From positions 2,070,001 to 2,134,000 of the forward strand of contig JACCIC010000019.1 in NCBI GenBank assembly GCA_018907035.1: a DNA stretch of 64,000 nucleotides. Reading direction: 5' to 3'. Below the pieces are notes generated by a model. It saw nothing but the letters and a program-made list of their open reading frames with translations, made no database searches and had not been told where the DNA came from. How positions within the stretch are numbered: position 1 is the first letter of the stretch; each line of letters begins with the position of its first letter. The position numbers were made by a program, and so were the translations under genes. This DNA is from Sycobia sp. Sy_11. Lineage: Eukaryota; Arthropoda; Insecta; Hymenoptera; Epichrysomallidae. Shown here in pieces: positions 31,406 to 45,399 of this stretch.

Positions 31406-34400
31406 CTGAAATAATGAAAATAATAATTTTTACATGCACAATCTAAAGAATTTAGTTTATTCTAAAAGTAACTAAACTAATGATTTTCTTTAAATTTTAA
31501 TTCGATCAAAGTAGCATTGATACTACAGTTGGGGTAACGAAACGCTCGATATATACTCAGTTTTAACTAATTTGTCTCTTTGTATTCCAAGCATTTATTA
31601 CATGAAAATGTAAACATTATTCTTCGTTTAAATGCTCTTTATTTTAGATAAAAAGTAATAAATGATTAAGTAAGCACTTATCAATTTAATTGAATAGAAA
31701 TTGTTTCGGTTTGTTTATTCGACATGCAATTTAAATGCTCATAATTTTTAATTAATTGAATTAATAAATTAATATAATTTAATAAAAACTTATTCGATCA
31801 ATATAATAGTAATTAATATAGAAATTGCTTAAATAAATGTAAAGAATAAATGAGATAAACTTATATATTAAAAGCACTATTTTGTATCTTGATTTAAAAT
31901 TAGGAATTATGTATATAATAAAATCTTAGATGAATCATTTCAATATTATGGCTTTTATTAGTTAGTTATTTATTAAACATAAACAAAATAACCGACAGCA
32001 ATTATTGCATTTAAGATTATTATGAACTGTTATTTTCAAAGCTTGCTTATGAGAATAAATAATTATCATTTTCTGGATTTGACTTCAATTGTTTCATGGT
32101 TCCAAAAGTGGAACGATCATATTTTTATTTTTTAATCGATAACTTTGTAATTTAAACTTATGAATACGTATTTCATTGATAAAGAATGATAACTAACAAA
32201 TCGCAATATTTCTCATTGATATTAGAATCGCAGAATTAACTTTCATGAACTGATTAGCGGTCGTAACATTGAATCTTACAGATTTCCGAGGAAGAAAGAG
32301 TAAAGTTAAGGCGGAAAATAGTTCGTAAAAATGAATTTGACAGTTGCATAGAATGAAAGAAGCACATTCAACAGAAGGCCACAAATGTTGACGTTTAAAA
32401 TAACTTTTAATGATCTAATACTCATTCATCTCTTGCGAAGATAAAAAAGGCTCGATTGTGTTTCAAAAATTTCATCGTTAACATCAGAATCTGGAAAGTT
32501 ATTCCATTCGATTTCTGTTCAGAATGTTTGTTTTTGAACCATTATGCATAAAGACTTCTCAATCGCTCGGTGAACATTGTTCGACACGATAAAAAAGAGA
32601 TATCATAACTCTACTATATATTGAATTTTCAATCGAGACCTAATGAACTTGAAGAGATTGAGAAAGCGACAGTTTTATTTTTATAAGTATTTTCAGCCCT
32701 TTTCATGTACAAATGCAATTAATAGCTATTAAAAAACTGAATGTATTGATAAATATGAGTTATCTCATTTTGACCTCCGTATGATTGGTTCGATATAAAA
32801 GTTTAGAGATGATTAATCAATTGCTTTTATAGCCAGAAAAATTAGTTGTTCTATCATGTAACGTACAGTAAAGCCTGATTTCAAGAAGACCGAAAATCAG
32901 GCATTCTATAGTCATACAGCTTGGATTAATTTTCCACTAATTACAATTACGTATTTTTGTGCGAATTAAGCTGAGAATAACTTCTCTCGATCTACCTCCG
33001 CCCCCTATACAGCAGGTTGAAAAAAAAATAACAGAGCTAACCAAAAACCGCGATGTGATAAAAGAAATAAAATCTGAATTAAGCTTGGTAATCTCTTGAT
33101 TTATAGTGACGAGATTACAAATAGTAGCATTCATTGTTGACGAACGGCGCCTAATGAGAGCTGGGAAAAGTTATTAAAATTATGTACGAATTACTACTTA
33201 CGAGTAACGTTAATTTATGTTTTCGAAATGTAGAAATAATCCCCGCTATTACTGATAAAACTGAACACAGATTATACTGTGACGTAAAAAGTCCGAACGA
33301 ATACATTTGCATACGGATAGAAAATTACGTTTTAAGGTCTGTTCAAGATGAAGATACAGTATATTTACTGTATGTATAAATTAGACACCAGATCATGTTT
33401 CGTCTTTTTTTTCATTAATTCAGCTACAAGTTTTGATTTCCAATATGCAAATATAAAAAAATAGATTAGTTACAGTAGAAGGTGTTAATTCGTTAGCAAT
33501 ATTTACTTATATGTAATTCTGACACGTTTAAGGATCGAATATTTTAAGTTTTAATGTGAAAATTTCAGTTTCCGATAGACAAGCCATGTGTCGTGGACAA
33601 TAATCGATTTTCCTACAAGATTTTTTAACCAGGCCATGCAGTTTTATGACGCGCATGGCTTGAGGACCGGTGGACGAACCTACCCCCTGGGTACTCGTGG
33701 ACAAGGGAGGAACGTCAGGGAAGCGACTCGGTTAAAATATATCTACGCAAGTATAAAAATATGTCCCAATTGGCTTATACATCAATAGGCATTAGATAAA
33801 ATCACTGGACTGACTGTAACTTCAAAAGTTGCAGGTATTTATCTATCAAAATACAAATATAGCTATATAAGAGAAAACACAATTTACGATACAAATACAC
33901 ACGTTGTAATTAAAAATTAAACTCAAAGAGAAAAATTGAGTTTTCTTATTATCGTAATATATTACGGAAATAGTATTTGCACTCGATTTCTGAAGAAATC
34001 TAATACATATAATAAAAAAATGAATAAAAAAGATTTAATGCATGGACAATTGGCAATGGTATTTAATATTATCTGGAGTTGTGACATTGAATCATCATTT
34101 ACTGATATCGAAAATGGCAACAAAAGAGAAGGCGTTTAAATGTATTTTTGTATTATGATGTAATGACAGTAACGTGTTGCCAAAATTGTGTTTATGCAAG
34201 ATTTCCTGAATATTGGCTCAATACAGAAAGGAAATATAATACCTTGTATTGCTCAGTGACAAATAATTCTTTTTTATCTTTTATTTTCGATTGAAAATTT
34301 TGCAATTCATCGTGCGTATTTTCATACTTATGTTTATATTAGAAATTGATGGATTTATTTATGAGTATTGTCACGTTAAAATTTTGAATGTTTTTGTGTA

Positions 34401-34946
34401 GTAAAGCTTGCAATTTTTTCTAACAATTTCTATCATTGTTAGTACCTTTTTGAATTAGTATGAACAAACTTTACACATGGTTAATTAACACACGATAAAT
34501 ATTTATAGCCAAATCCAAGTCGATCATTTTTTAACATAGTCCTTCAATTAAAATTAAAACTAAAATTTTTATTGCCAATAGCATAGCACAGTCTTATGAG
34601 TAGTTTTAATAAAAATCCGTCTTACCCCGGCTTATTTGGTAGTATTTAACTGCACACAGTTGGTATAATCGTTACACGAAACGTTATTTATGGGACTCAA
34701 AAGTACTCATCAGCTCTGGCTGGATGAATTTGTTAGGATTATGTAGAGATTATGATTATGCCAGGATTGTTACCACTGCATAAGAACATCGAATTTCTAT
34801 GATTAATTTCTTAATTACCTTATGTTGATTATGGATTTAATTCTAAAACGTGATACTTAATCACTGAATCAGATAATATCAAGTTTCATCATATTCAAGC
34901 ATAATATGTTTGGTATAATTTAACGTCTTAATTAAAAAATATTCTG

Positions 34947-34950
<4 letters not shown>
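31406..34950. other. AT-rich DNA, no supported gene
   Basis: A 66-codon plus-strand frame (33588-33788) lies in a moderately GC-rich patch after TTTCAG. It shows no known motif and is not called. Copy A's 5' exon and promoter could be in this stretch but were not located. Confidence 0.45.

Positions 34951-35007
<57 letters not shown>
34951..35007. repeat. (AT)n microsatellite
   Basis: 57 bp of pure AT dinucleotides. Confidence 0.98.
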
Positions 35008-35011
<4 letters not shown>

Positions 35012-36690
35012 GTAAGTGAATGCAAATTTGAAATTTAATTAAATAAATGAATAATAAATAACCAACAAAAGATTAAATATATAAATGAAAAAGGGCTTTT
35101 GCACATCATGCTACCTACATAATGTAATTAATGTAATATTAATATAATATTGCATTTATATTATTTAATATTGTATTTAATTTTATATTAAAATAACAAA
35201 ACACATATGTGTAGATAGCATTAGATTGCGAGATAGAGATATCTGATAGCCGTAACAAGGGATAATAGCCGAAATGTATATTTGAAAAATATGACGTCTG
35301 TTAGATTTATTTGTTTGAATAATGTGAGTACCTTTACTTAGAACATTAACGTACGGCTAAATAGGTCTTTATTATATCATCGACATGCTATTATTAAATA
35401 CATTCTATATTCATGATTAATTCAATACTCTCTACATACGCTTAGTTAAATGTATTTTAAAGTAATGCTATAGTTACGGTATCATTCCAACTCATTAGAC
35501 GCACAATGGGGTTATGACCATGGCAATAATATACAGAATCAAGGGCATGCGTAATAATTTTTTTTTTATATAAAAGTAAGATAATAAGTAAAATATTATA
35601 TATAATACATCTAGTGAAATAAAATGTAAAACTAATAAAATTTATTTAGTTTTAATTGAAAATTGCGGACCTATTGATCTTTTATATATCGTTTTAATAA
35701 AGTGTTCAAGCGCTCCGTATAGATATTCAGCTGGAATTTACAATTTGTCAACACACAAAATTGGTTTATTTATAAAACAATACCCGGCTAGAAGTACAAA
35801 TGGAATTTTTCAAATGCTAATTTCTTGAAGAAAAAAAAGAATGAGTTTTGAGCGAAAATTTTCGTACGTAAAATACAATGAAGTAAAAAATGAAGTATCA
35901 TTGAAAATATATAATGGTAAATTTGAAATTTCTACCACGCGTTATTATCATGTAATAGAGAGCAGCAAGCTATATTCTGATTATGCATGAAAAAGAGATG
36001 TTGATTTTGTCAACTTATTTGCAATACAAATCTAACTAGCAGTTTTATGCAATACGATTTTCATCCGAGTTTCCAAATAATAAGATTCCATTTAAAAAAA
36101 AATCAAAAATAAGATAAATGCATTTTATGTTCAATTGGACACATAATCAGTTATAGTATAACAATCAAGCGAGCTTCATGATAAGATTATAATTCGCGTT
36201 GCAGTATGATAACATTCAAGTTCAATATGAAGTCGTTAAATAAATATGATTAATTCCGATTCAAGAGCTGCTTATGTATTTAATTATCTGCAAAAATCAT
36301 CTAACATACATAATTTTTATAACCCATTCGTAAATGCTGTTTCTATTTCAGACTATTTCAAGAATGAAATGGAATTGTGAAATTAATATAAAATTCTATT
36401 TGGGAGTTTATTATACATTTTTAATAGAATCTCTTTGTGTTATTTGCACAAGTCACATCTACACAATCTCAAAATATTACAGATACTAACGTGTATAGAA
36501 TTTTGCTGAACTTCAACGCACAGTAAATTTTACACATACGGGCAAACATTTGAAATTTTCAAATTGAAATTTCAGTCCTTTTACGAATGCAGTATGAAAA
36601 ATAAGGATTTCATTGTTTTTTGCTAAGCCGTTTTTCTATATCCGTATTAATTAATGCATAAATAATCCAAATGATATATATGTTATATAG
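35008..36690. other. AT-rich DNA, nothing recognised
   Basis: No gene, RNA or repeat family was identified. Confidence 0.5.
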
Positions 36691-36699
36691 ATTGTACTA

Positions 36700-36810
36700 T
36701 TACAATAGTACTATAATAATATAATAATAATATAACGATAATATTATAATAATATAATAATAATATAATAATATAATAATGTAATAATAATACGATAATA
36801 ATATGATAAG
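36700..36810. repeat. (ATA/ATAAT)n simple repeat
   Basis: Imperfect TAATA-type repeats over about 110 bp. Confidence 0.9.
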
Positions 36811-37254
36811 GAAGAAACGGTTCTTGGTATGTTCAAAAGAAACGAAAAGTACTCAACCGATTGAAACAAAATTTTGATAGAATATAGTTTTAGTCTTGTG
36901 GAATAACATAGATTATGTATTATGCTAAAAAATATGTATTAAATTGTCACGTTTTGTATAAACTTTCAGAAACTACATTTACTATAATCTTAAAAAGTCG
37001 ATCGATAGTCAAGAATCCTATAGATCTTTTTATCGGACAATTTTTCGATATATTTCAAAGCTTTGAAAGTTCTCTAAAATTTTGTAATGTTTAGTCTAAG
37101 CAAGTGACTCAAAAATGAACGAGGGTCCGAATAGAACAATGGAGAGTCATAATGATCCTTGTATCTCTACGAAGGGCTATTAAAAAACAATATAGAGCTT
37201 AGTGAAAAACAATTTACAGCTTAGATCTTTATTTGAACTGAATCTTTATTAGAA

Positions 37255-37356
37255 CTTTATTTGAATCTGAAACTGTCAATCTATGTTGGGAACTGCTGAA
37301 CTGCTGAACTGTCAACTATCTTTATTTGATCTTTATTTGAATCTGAAACTGTCAAT
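37255..37356. repeat. Local direct duplication
   Basis: CTTTATTTGAATCTGAAACT and six further bases occur at 37255 and again at 37331, 76 bp apart. Confidence 0.85.
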
Positions 37357-37918
37357 TTGATTAAATTTTCTATACCGTAGTACTGATATATTGTTTGATG
37401 TAAATGATTTTTCTTCTATTAATTATATGCAAGCATAAAATTATCATCTTATTATAGTAAAATTGCAGAGAGATCAAAACGTCTTGAATTTGACTATGAA
37501 AACAAGCTTTCTTGACGAAATATACTCCTCTTCACTTTTTCAGCTAACTTTTTCTAGCCGATTGTCGTATAACTTCTAATCTCCTTCAATAAAAAACTTT
37601 AAAGAAAAACTCAATTTTAACATTATGGGCATAAACTAACTGTTAAATCAATCTTTTGTCCGATAAAAAAATGATTGAGGCAAATTGAAAAGTTTTCTAG
37701 TCGACAAAAATCTGAGTATACCTTCATTATTCAGCTATATATATTAATAAAATGGCGAATAAAATTTTTTTAAATTCGTGCAACTCGTGCGACTATTGTG
37801 TCTCTGTATGTGTATACGCACGCTCGCGCGCGTGTGAATGTAAAAATAGAATTTTAATAATAGTTAAAAATAAGCTTCGAATATATAAGTATACTTTTAT
37901 ATATACACACATACACAC

Positions 37919-37920
37919 GC

Positions 37921-37968
<48 letters not shown>
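37919..37968. repeat. (TA)n microsatellite
   Basis: About 48 bp of TA, preceded by mixed CA/TA repeats. Confidence 0.97.
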
Positions 37969-37972
<4 letters not shown>

Positions 37973-38134
37973 TATAGAAAATTTCCGTTGAAATATTGCG
38001 AATATGTAAATGAACAATGTTGCGGATGATTGTAAAAAAATCGCATATGTTTAGAGTTTTGAAAACATGAAAAATTGTTCATCAAAACTTATTGTTATTG
38101 GTTTTCGCGAGCTCGTGAAAGTACGTCGTACGCG

Positions 38135-38142
38135 TATAAAAG
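38135..38142 (+). promoter_or_regulatory. Candidate TATA box (TATAAAAG)
   Basis: A canonical box in a CpG-rich context (GTACGCGTATAAAAGCCGCC). A transcript starting about 30 bp downstream could use a donor at about 38408 (CTCAAT|GTAAGT). No convincing coding sequence follows, and a LINE relic begins 230 bp beyond the donor. Confidence 0.35.
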
Positions 38143-38639
38143 CCGCCCAGTGTACGTACTCGTAAGGCAACGGATAGACCAAGATTTTTGAGGCTGATTA
38201 GTACAGTTGGCTCGCTAGTGCTCGCAATTCAGGAGAATATTGAGTCATGGTCGACGGAGTTTTCAGCAGAAAATAATAAGTCATTTAACTGAAATTTTAC
38301 GTTCATCTTTGCAGCGTGTGCAAAGTTGCGACAAAGAATACTTAATGTTTATACTTAAAACAAACTTTCTCATAAATAGAGTACTTTTTATAATTTATCA
38401 ATCTCAATGTAAGTTTAGCCTTTATGTGTGGGGATCTTCATAGAAAGTTGAAACTTTAACATTTTTTTTTTATTATAAGCCTATGAATCTCGTTAAGAGA
38501 TTATTAATCTTTAAAAAAATTCATACATTAAAATTATCAATACATATATAAGGTGCATTAAATCTAGGTATATTATATATTGATTATAATATTTTATACA
38601 TTAATTTTACAGTCTTGAAGGTAAGCTATAATTTTTTTT

Positions 38640-39290
38640 TACATAGAGGTTTACTTGAATGAGCGAGAATTGTAGTCATGTTTATTGAGAGTACAACTTT
38701 GTGGTTTTTAATATTATTAAAAAGTTTTGAACTTTGCGATTGGTAGATGGGACAGTGCCAAACTTTATGATCTTGATTGTTATACCCGTATTCACATTTT
38801 GCGTCATTTATAATATTAACACGAGCTAAAGAGGCTGTTAAGCTATAATGATTGACTCAGTCTTAAAATGTTGACAAAATGTTACTCCTTCGTATAGCCC
38901 TAACTCATTTACATATCGGTTTGTATTTTCTAACATTGACCGCTTGAAAATCTCGTGAAAATCTGCGAAAGTTATATCTTTAGTTTCTGAGTGTTGTTTA
39001 CAGCTGGCTTGTTTCGCGCGAGAGTCTGCATAATCGTGTCCTTGGATGTCAACATGAGAAGGGATCCAGTAAAATTCGATACTTTCATTTACGACGTTTT
39101 CGATTTTACAAATTCAAAGTATAGACTTTTAATTTTATTAATACACGGGTTCGTTTTGATATGAATTTTGGCATTTTCTAGGCTTTCTAGAACGCCTTTC
39201 GAATCGGAGAGTATTAAGTACGACGCGATGATATTTGTAACTGCTACCTTAAGTGCATATGTTATGTTATGTTCGACATGATCGCGCTAA
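38640..39290 (-). pseudogene. LINE fragment: RNase H domain and C-terminal zinc motif
   Basis: Minus-strand pieces read YLILSDSKGVLESLENAKI (the Asp-containing strand of RNase H), then FYWIPSHVDIQGHDYADSRA (the WIPSHVG-x-GNE-x-AD motif), then a C-x-(Y)G...H-x3-CP zinc-like end. Frameshifts and stops break the frame. It is the 3' part of an I/R1-type LINE different from the 2381-7138 copy, which lacks this domain. No 5' part or target duplication was found. Confidence 0.8.
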
Positions 39291-39447
39291 ACCAGTTGGT
39301 TGCGAAGATTATTTGACTTTTTATTGAAGCTTAACTGGAATATTGTCTTTTTTACGTATAAGAAATAGTCAATTCAACACGTCTATCTATTAAACCTCTT
39401 TACTCAGTTTTCTCAGACAAAAACAATAACAACCACAAAACAGTAAA

Positions 39448-39487
39448 TAAATAAATAAATAAATAAATGAATAAATAATAATAATAA
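39448..39487. repeat. (AAAT)n simple repeat
   Basis: AAATAAAT units followed by AATAATAAT. Confidence 0.9.
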
Positions 39488-39607
39488 ACTTCATCGAGTT
39501 TCGGGATTCTGTTACGATTGTACCTCGCTGTCCAGACGTGCAAAAAATTAAAAAACTTCACCGTTATGTCTGTTTTTTCTTTTTTGTTCTCTTGAAGTTG
39601 CTTGCAT

Positions 39608-39611
<4 letters not shown>

Positions 39612-39661
<50 letters not shown>
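39612..39661. repeat. (TA)n microsatellite
   Basis: About 50 bp of pure TA. Confidence 0.98.
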
Positions 39662-39663
<2 letters not shown>

Positions 39664-39669
39664 AAAGAA

Positions 39670-39965
39670 CTAGCGCTTGAGCGCCCTCTCACCCTGCCGG
39701 CATTCCCAAACGCTTTAGTGCGCCTCCCTTCGGTATAGACATATATTAGGCAAAACTGGGGCAGGGCACGAGCTCCGGCAAGAAATCGCCGCAGCAGCAG
39801 CGGAGCTTCCGGCCCCCTCCCCCTCCTCGATCGATCGCCACTTTAGCAGGGGGTCGTTACACCCGCTCCGGCGCGTTGCAGGTGCGCCGTATATATATAA
39901 TGAGAGGCAGACGTCGAGTGGGACTTTTGTTTTCAAGCGGATGCCCCTCCGCGCGCCTCTATGCA
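39670..39965. other. GC/CpG-rich island
   Basis: GC-rich sequence with CAG repeats and CpGs between AT-rich flanks. It ends in a TATA-rich GTATATATATAATG. Short frames are open on both strands without known motifs. It may be regulatory. Confidence 0.4.
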
Positions 39966-40027
39966 TGCCACCTAACGTCGATGAGAAATTTGCAGCTGAA
40001 TTTTTTCCGACTATCTTTCTTCTGTGT

Positions 40028-40029
<2 letters not shown>

Positions 40030-40070
<41 letters not shown>
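40030..40070. repeat. (TC)n microsatellite
   Basis: About 40 bp of pure TC. Confidence 0.98.
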
Positions 40071-40073
<3 letters not shown>

Positions 40074-40079
40074 CTGCCT

Positions 40080-43000
40080 TTCTCTAAGCTATTCCTATCT
40101 CTATCCCTCTGATAACACCCGGATTCTGCTGAGCGGACGAATGTGAGTTTCCTGAAAATAAAAATTATTTTCGATTGTTTACCCCCATTTACGCCTTGCG
40201 AAAAAGCTTTTGGTATTTTTGTGAATAAAAAATGAGTTGTATATTTTTTGCTTCTACCAATGGTTCCTTAGTGGACACAAAAAAGCTTCTAATTATAAGA
40301 TTATTGCGATGAATTTCAGCGCGTATATATATATCTGGAACCATTAATAGCTTTTGCGTTGAAAAGTATAATTTTTCACTCCTATATTATTTATATGAAT
40401 GCGGAGATCGTTCCGAAAGAGTATGCCGATAAGGCATAAAAAATTTTACTCTGAAAGGAATCTCGTGTTATCTATATATTATACATTTAGCTCTCTTTAC
40501 ATTTAGCCAGCAAAAACTGTGTGTATAAAAAAAATATATATATATATTTATAAAGCTTCGGCTGCTATGGCAATCTGCACACGTACTTTGTTTTTCGAGC
40601 AAAGTTTATTAAATATTATTCAGAATGAAGTAACAACGAATTGAATGAAATTTTTCAGTAGCCTTAACTTGCACTGTGAATTCTTTTTTTCGAACTTATT
40701 GCGAATTCACAGTGAAATGTTTTTAAATATCTGATATTAAACAAATGTCAATGCGTTATTTGTTTCTAATGTATTATATAATAAGGTTCATCAGATAGAT
40801 TAAAATATTGAAAAGATAATGCAACGATCTCAAGGTTACTTTGCTCGTAGCTAAAAAACATTTTTGTATAAACGATCTGAAGACATTGCATTCTTAAATA
40901 AACGATTCACACGTTCATGTATTAATCAATTTAAATGCTGCTTATACTTTTAACAATTGATTTTGAAGCTTCGTTGCACCAGTCTGGCAATCCTTAAATT
41001 TATGTTAATTTCAATTTCTGTTGAATAGTTTCGGATAAATGCGTATATTTTCCTTTATATTCTCATTGATAATCAAAACAAAAAAAATTTAGCTTGTAAT
41101 CTACGCACTTGTACTTAATTTAAATGATAAAATATATCTTTAAATAGGCTTCTAATTTCTATGGATGTAAAAGGTGAACTAATATTATGTAAGTCAAATA
41201 ACGAAAAATTACAGTTGAGACGTTGCTCTAGCGAAAATTCTTATCTCCTAGAAAGTTGCGTTAGAAATAGAGCCTTACGATTGCAACGATGACTTTCTTA
41301 GATTTTGTAAAATAAAAATGCATTTTATTTTTTTTTTGAAATTCGCACATTTTCAACGTCCTCGCGCGCGGAATATAACACGCACTGCAACTCTATCGAA
41401 TCGATAGGAGGAGAGATGAGAAGAAAGACAAATGGCAATTGCGCGCGTGACATTATGCCACATTTTTGCCCCAGAGGCGATGCAGTGCGAGCGAATCGCG
41501 CCTGCACGCAACGACCAAAATAGGGCGCGGGCGAGTCTAATTAAACTTCGATAATACGTTTAGCCGTCGAAGCGAGCTGCGCAGCATGAAATCCTACTCG
41601 TCAAATTGTACGGGTTCGATCGGCAAAACGTGAGCTTTTCATTCCATAATTTCATTCGTTCCGTTTGCAATTCAATTATGATTTTTTTTCTAACGATCAA
41701 TGATCCCTGATTTTTATAAACAGGCAGAGATGTAAATCTGTAATCTTTGTGCCGTTGAAAAGGCACGAATAAGATAAGTGATTATTTGTAATTTTCTAAA
41801 ATAATTTACAGATTTTCTGAAATGATCAAAAGTTTAAGTGTATCTATTATAGTATATTATAATGATTTTATATAATTACATAATATAATTATATAATAAT
41901 TTTATTGTAACTAATAATCCATCTAAATAATAAAGTGAATAAATAGAAGTATCTTAAATTTCCACTATCCTTCTTATAGCTATTAAGAAATCCCTGTTAT
42001 TTTCGAGTATAACTAAATTCAGTTAAAGTAACGCATTATTTTTGTGCGTATGATAATACATTACGTTATCAAATTGCTAGAAATGGAAATATTATTATTT
42101 TGTATTTGCAGCTTATTTAATTAGCGCTCTTTGAAAAAATGAAACATCAATATTCAATTGTAATATTGACCTCGGAAATCAAAATAACATATTCTGATTC
42201 GGAAATTTTATGCGTTTGTATGATATATTTATACGATATCTAAGCTTGATTCATACTATATCTATAGTTTTTTTTTTATTGCGACAGATATATGTATTTA
42301 CTTTATAGATAACAATATATATTCTGCTTTGCATTTTTATGCCATTATTTTTTGTTACGTTGAAATAAAATAAAGGAATATAAGTGGAATTTTTCCTTTC
42401 AAGTTTAATTTTTTTCCCAGAGAAAAAATATGGCAAGCGTTGAATAGTAATTTCCTATGGAAAGATAAAATTAATAAAAACGTTTGTATTTTTTTTAATT
42501 TAGATTGATCAATTGAAGGATTTTCAAATCGCAATGGAAATTAGTTGGAAGCCATATTGTAACAAAATTAAAAAATTATTCTAAACTTAATACATGTTTT
42601 GAGCTCATAAAACCATCCAAATGATATTATAAATTTTATGATCTTTTAAAAAACTAAAAAATCAAGTTCTATTTTTCTAAAATAAACGTAATGAATGATA
42701 GTTTAATGCTATATTATAAATAAAAGTGAAAATTTCTTGGAATTTTAAGAAAATTTTAAGAAAAAATAGCGCATAAAAAGTTTACGTCATGAAAAGCCAT
42801 ATATTCTTGTATTTTGCTGTACCTGTAGTTTTGTAACATTTTTTATAAAGTTCCGAATGAACATATCGTCTACAAACCCACGTTACAAAATTATATTTAA
42901 AAGCTCGGCAAATTTACAACAAATAATACGATAAAAGCTATGACTATTACTATTAATATTGTTTTTGTTACACCTCAGTTGTAGGACACTTGTTCTATTG

Positions 43001-43170
43001 AATTAGTGTTTCGAGAAATTATTTTTATCCCCTCTTCATACTTTCATTTTATCTTATCTTATAAGTTGTTGAAGAGAAAATTTTAAAAATATATTAAAGT
43101 GAACCATTATTTCAATAATATCATCTTAAAACAAATTAAAGCTTAATCCAAATTTCCATTCTAGTTCTCG
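40080..43170. other. AT-rich DNA with a small GC-rich patch
   Basis: No gene was seen. The patch at 41350-41550 is CpG-rich but carries no supported frame. Confidence 0.45.
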
Positions 43171-43247
43171 ATATCATGACCTAACAAGAGAAACAATAGC
43201 AGAAGAAGAGTGTGTGTGCACGCGAGCGTGTGCTGAGCGTGTTTGTA

Positions 43248-43252
<5 letters not shown>

Positions 43253-43281
<29 letters not shown>
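43253..43281. repeat. (GA)n microsatellite
   Basis: About 28 bp of GA. Confidence 0.97.
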
Positions 43282-43287
<6 letters not shown>

Positions 43288-43505
43288 TTCAGCTACAGAA
43301 AAAAGTTGAAAATAACGAAGAACCATATATGTATGATAGAGATGGTTCGGAGCCAATGCTTGCTAATCACTAATCACCGTCGGCCGTGTGACTTGCGCCT
43401 TCTTTATTCCTTTGCCCACGTAGGCCGTTGGTTCATTCGTTCGCAGTATATGTCAGTTTCGATGAGGCTGCGGCCTCATTCATAAAAGCAGAAGATTCTG
43501 CTGTG

Positions 43506-43507
<2 letters not shown>

Positions 43508-43553
<46 letters not shown>
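43508..43553. repeat. (TA)n microsatellite
   Basis: About 45 bp of pure TA. Confidence 0.98.
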
Positions 43554-43556
<3 letters not shown>

Positions 43557-43660
43557 CTTATGAGAGACAAAGATAGTTGAGTGCACGGGCGAGGGGTAAG
43601 AGTGTTAGATACGGATGCAACACAAAGGAGTAAAAGATAAGTTATGTTCACGTGTATGTA

Positions 43661-43705
43661 TACACACACACACATACACATACCCACTCTCTCTCTCTCA
43701 CTCTC

Positions 43706-43739
<34 letters not shown>
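43661..43739. repeat. (CA)n/(TC)n compound microsatellite
   Basis: A short ACAC run followed by about 50 bp of TC. Apparent proteins of Ser-Leu repeats here are artefacts of the repeat. Confidence 0.95.
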
Positions 43740-43740
<1 letters not shown>

Positions 43741-43849
43741 CTCTTTCTCGCATTCATTCTTTTCGAGCGCAATAGGTCGCCCATTTGGAATGTCGCGGGC
43801 GGATCTGCCTACGAATTCTGCCCTCTTTGACGAAGATTGGCTTTGAAGA

Positions 43850-45095
43850 TTGCCTGCCGCAAACTACGTCCACTTGAGCCTCGTCTGTGCAGTCAATTTT
43901 GACTTATTCCATCTTTTTTCATAGCTACACGGCTGCAAATATCCCTCTTCCTCTCTCCATCTATCCTTTCTATTGATGCATCCCTTATTAGTATTTATAA
44001 ACAAATTATAGATTTTATCAATTACTGCTGCACACTAATTTCTTAAATCTCTATAGCAGAAGTTTCATTTTAACATTAATGATAATTCATTTTAATATTA
44101 ATTTAATCATTATGTAGAATGTCCGTTTCTAGTTGAATTATGAAAATTATAGTGTAGAAATGATAAAGTATCTATTTAATCTTCATTTTATCTCGCTTTC
44201 TCGTCATTTTCTTATATATTATTTCTCTTCGAATTAAATGGTGCAAAATGCATGACTAGCCCAGTTACCATGCATCTAAACTGTAAAACTATCGCTTTAC
44301 AGCATTTAGTTCACCTTAGGATACCAAAAAAAATGAAGCTATAACTTAGTAACTATGTATTATACAATAATATGATTTTTAAGATCCGTGCGAATGTCGA
44401 ATAGTGAAGAATAATAAAGCCACTTTTAAAGCTACCTCCAAACTCGATAAATGCACTCAAGCGCTCAAGGAAAGATTTTGAATTCTTGAAGATACCGTAA
44501 ATAGTTTACGAGGTCTTTTACCGTAAATCTGTTTTTTTCTTCTTCGAACTTTCGCAAGATTAAAGCTTAGCTTATCAGCCTAAAAATTAATTTTTTCATT
44601 TCTTATAATAATAAAAAACTATCCTATATACAATAAATAGAAATCATGTCCTTTTATTATGATTCAATATACGTTAAAACTTGTTGTTTTATGTACAATA
44701 TGATTCTCTAAGTGCATATACGTTTATTTATTATAAATTACAAATTGTACTTATGTCGACTGTTTGAATTAAATCAATAAATATTTTTATCGACATTTAT
44801 TTACTCTTTAAATTTGGATTTAGCGAAATATTAGTATGTTATTTCAATAATATTACGAGAAAAAAAAACTCGGAAAGAAACATCGTTTCGCCGCCACCAA
44901 ACAAGTAGTATGACTTAATTTTAACGAGACGACCTCACGCGCATAATCTATTGCCCACAGGCATACAGGCATATCGCTTGCTATAGGAGCTTCTTATTTC
45001 GTTTAGGAGAAAGCAAAAAAAAAAACAACAAAAAACACGTGTGCAAGAACATTCGCAGTTGCCTTGAGTGCGAGATAATTAGAGTATAAAACTGA
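43850..45095. other. AT-rich DNA, nothing recognised
   Basis: No supported feature. Confidence 0.5.
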
Positions 45096-45170
45096 CAGGT
45101 GCCAGGTGTAATGAGGCGCGAGTGCCTAATTATTAAGCTAATTTATCACGCAATAAACAACAGACGGCGC

Positions 45171-45242
45171 TCCCTCTCTCTCACTCTGTCATACACACTC
45201 TCTCTTTCCCTCCCTCCCTCCCTCACTCTCTTTCCCTCTCTT

Positions 45243-45284
<42 letters not shown>
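45171..45284. repeat. (TC)n/(CCT)n pyrimidine tract
   Basis: About 110 bp almost free of purines on this strand. Confidence 0.97.
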
Positions 45285-45399
45285 AGGGCAAACTATTGCT
45301 TTGAGGCCTATTTACACAGAGCGTTCTATTGCCCAAGCTGGAGATATTCGCATTGATCTGCAAGATCTGTAACATCTCTCGATTAACGTCGAACGTGCA

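Noticed and set aside
33588..33788. 66-codon frame after TTTCAG
   Set aside because: Moderately GC-rich and protein-like in places, but no donor, partner exon or known motif.
43615..43846. Ser/Leu-repeat small proteins
   Set aside because: They are translations of a (TC)n microsatellite. The same applies at 40030, 45171 and 53480, and to Ile/Tyr repeats in (TA)n tracts.
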